Positions 62,926 to 64,000 of a DNA stretch of 64,000 nucleotides are shown one piece after another. Position 1 is the stretch's first letter, and the number at the start of each line of letters is the position of its first letter. The DNA is from Cepaea nemoralis. Its lineage: Eukaryota > Mollusca > Gastropoda > Stylommatophora > Helicidae. The position numbers and the translations under genes are program-made. The notes beneath the pieces were generated by a model. The model saw only the letters and a program-made list of their open reading frames with translations, was not told the DNA's origin and searched no databases. The stretch covers positions 462,001 to 526,000 of the forward strand of contig JACEFZ010021421.1 of the NCBI GenBank assembly GCA_014155875.1, read 5' to 3'.

Positions 62926-63968
62926 GTCTGAGCAGAGTATGCCCTGGCCATCCTCACTGTCAGCCCTACCTCCTTGACTTCCCGACAATGGAACACAGGA
63001 TCAAGATCTGGAGAGCTCGTGCATTCTTAAAAATAAGTGCAGATGAGCAGCACTATATATATATTCAGAGAAAAGGGTGACAGGCTAAAGAGAGGCAAAT
63101 CATGGATGGGACGGGCAGAAGATGTCAGACAGGTCTGCAGTCTTACCAGTATCAACCCCGGCAAGGAATGGGTGCCGGTGCCTCCAGCTTTTAAGTGCGC
63201 TTTCTCCTGAATTATCACACTCAACAGACGGTGCAGAGAGCAGAACCCTGTCGCTGTCAATGCAGAAGTTAACGCGCTCATCTATGAACACTCATATAGC
63301 CCCACAGTGCTCATCTATACAGATGGATCTGTTGTAAAGCAGCACAGAAGGGCGTGGGCATTTACAGCCCATTCAGCGGGCCGAACCGTTCAAGAATCCA
63401 GTGGTGCCCACTCTATGACCTCGAGCAGCATGACGATGGAGGTGATGGCAGTTACACAGGCTTTTATATGGCTGGAATCACAGCATTATACCAACGTGTG
63501 TGTACTAAGTGACTCAATGCGCATGATTCAGAAGATCGAAGCTGGATCTGTACGTAGACGGTGGACTGAGTCGCTGCGGAAGTCTGTTGTTCGTAAAGTC
63601 ACCTTCATCTTCGTCCCGGGACATGCGGGAGTCGAGGGAAATGAATGAGCTGATAAACTGGCTGGCTCTGCACCCCCTGTAGATGGCCAGCCCATGGATC
63701 GTGCCGATGTTATTAACGTCCTTAAAGATATGGCGAGAACAGAGGACTTTGACGTCAGTGAATCCACATCACTGTCCAGGATGAAAGACTTGGGAGTAAG
63801 AATTCGGCACGGCCAGATGCGAGAGGTACATCGGGAAAACAAGGCGCCTCGTCAACCAACACAGAACTGGCACTATTAGCCACCGGATGCTGATGCATAT
63901 GCTGGGGGGAGGATCTGAGCACCTATGGACATGTCCGGAGTGCAATGATGATACCCCAAAAGATAACT
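62926..63968 (+). pseudogene. LINE C-terminal region with RNase H domain
   Basis: From about 63262 the translation shows an RNase H fold: IYTDGS (Asp), SMTMEVMAV (Glu), VLSDSM (Asp) and PGHAGVEGNE followed by ADKLA (final Asp). A TGA after GVEGNE and earlier frame breaks disable it. The C-terminal part (ADVINVLKDMARTEDF, then SLSRMKDLGVR) matches 48528-48790 and 60257-60550. Upstream RT is unrecognisable or absent. It ends near a Cys-Pro-Glu-Cys motif and an A-rich tail at 63970-64000. Confidence 0.75.
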
Positions 63969-64000
63969 GATAACTGAAGAAACAAGAAGGAAATGAAAAA

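Overview
This window is eukaryotic nuclear DNA from an animal, most plausibly a mollusc or another lophotrochozoan. The evidence is a spliced animal gene with GT-AG introns of 0.2 to 5 kb, APE-type LINEs, tRNA-derived SINEs, hAT, mariner and piggyBac-like elements, a Gmr1-type Ty3/gypsy element and very large minisatellite arrays. The species cannot be fixed from sequence alone.

Layout. 1-7330: a decayed minus-strand Ty3/gypsy retroelement. It has its 5' LTR, a tRNA-Pro-type primer site, gag, protease, integrase placed BEFORE reverse transcriptase, and a truncated 3' end. 7343-17560: three unrelated minisatellite arrays in a row, with a 33-bp unit, a mixed 29/37-bp unit and a 72-bp unit, separated by short SINE-bearing spacers. 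17600-19500: LINE and SINE debris.

19724-45566 (+): a complete orthologue of HMMR (RHAMM, hyaluronan-mediated motility receptor, a spindle and centrosome coiled-coil protein). I rebuilt it as nine coding exons with matching phases. It runs from an N terminus like that of vertebrate HMMR (exon 1, then a Pro-Gly-x-Gly-Ala-Tyr motif) to the conserved C-terminal helix (Met-Gly-His-Gln-Asn and a basic heptad region) and a tiny last exon. One exon of about 2.65 kb carries most of the coiled coil. The reading frame needs one extra base to be discounted near 29510. Introns hold SINEs, LINE ends, hAT and mariner relics, piggyBac-like MITEs and LTR-like DNA.

46000-52640: intergenic repeats, including 47-bp and 42-bp minisatellites and a 370-bp direct duplication. 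52641-59893 (-): the last two coding exons of a second spliced gene that I cannot name. It encodes a Ser/Lys-rich, NLS-bearing C terminus. Its 6.7-kb intron carries a mariner relic, a hAT MITE and a 70-76-bp tandem array that has been split by a 3.4-kb microsatellite-rich insertion. 60250-64000: LINE 3' ends with an RNase H domain, and a frameshifted Tc1/mariner-superfamily transposase with an unusually long second-Asp-to-Glu spacing (about 83 residues).

Most long open frames in the window are artefacts of stop-free tandem arrays. The real host genes are HMMR and the minus-strand gene fragment. Boundaries of repeats were read by eye and are approximate unless terminal repeats and target duplications are stated.
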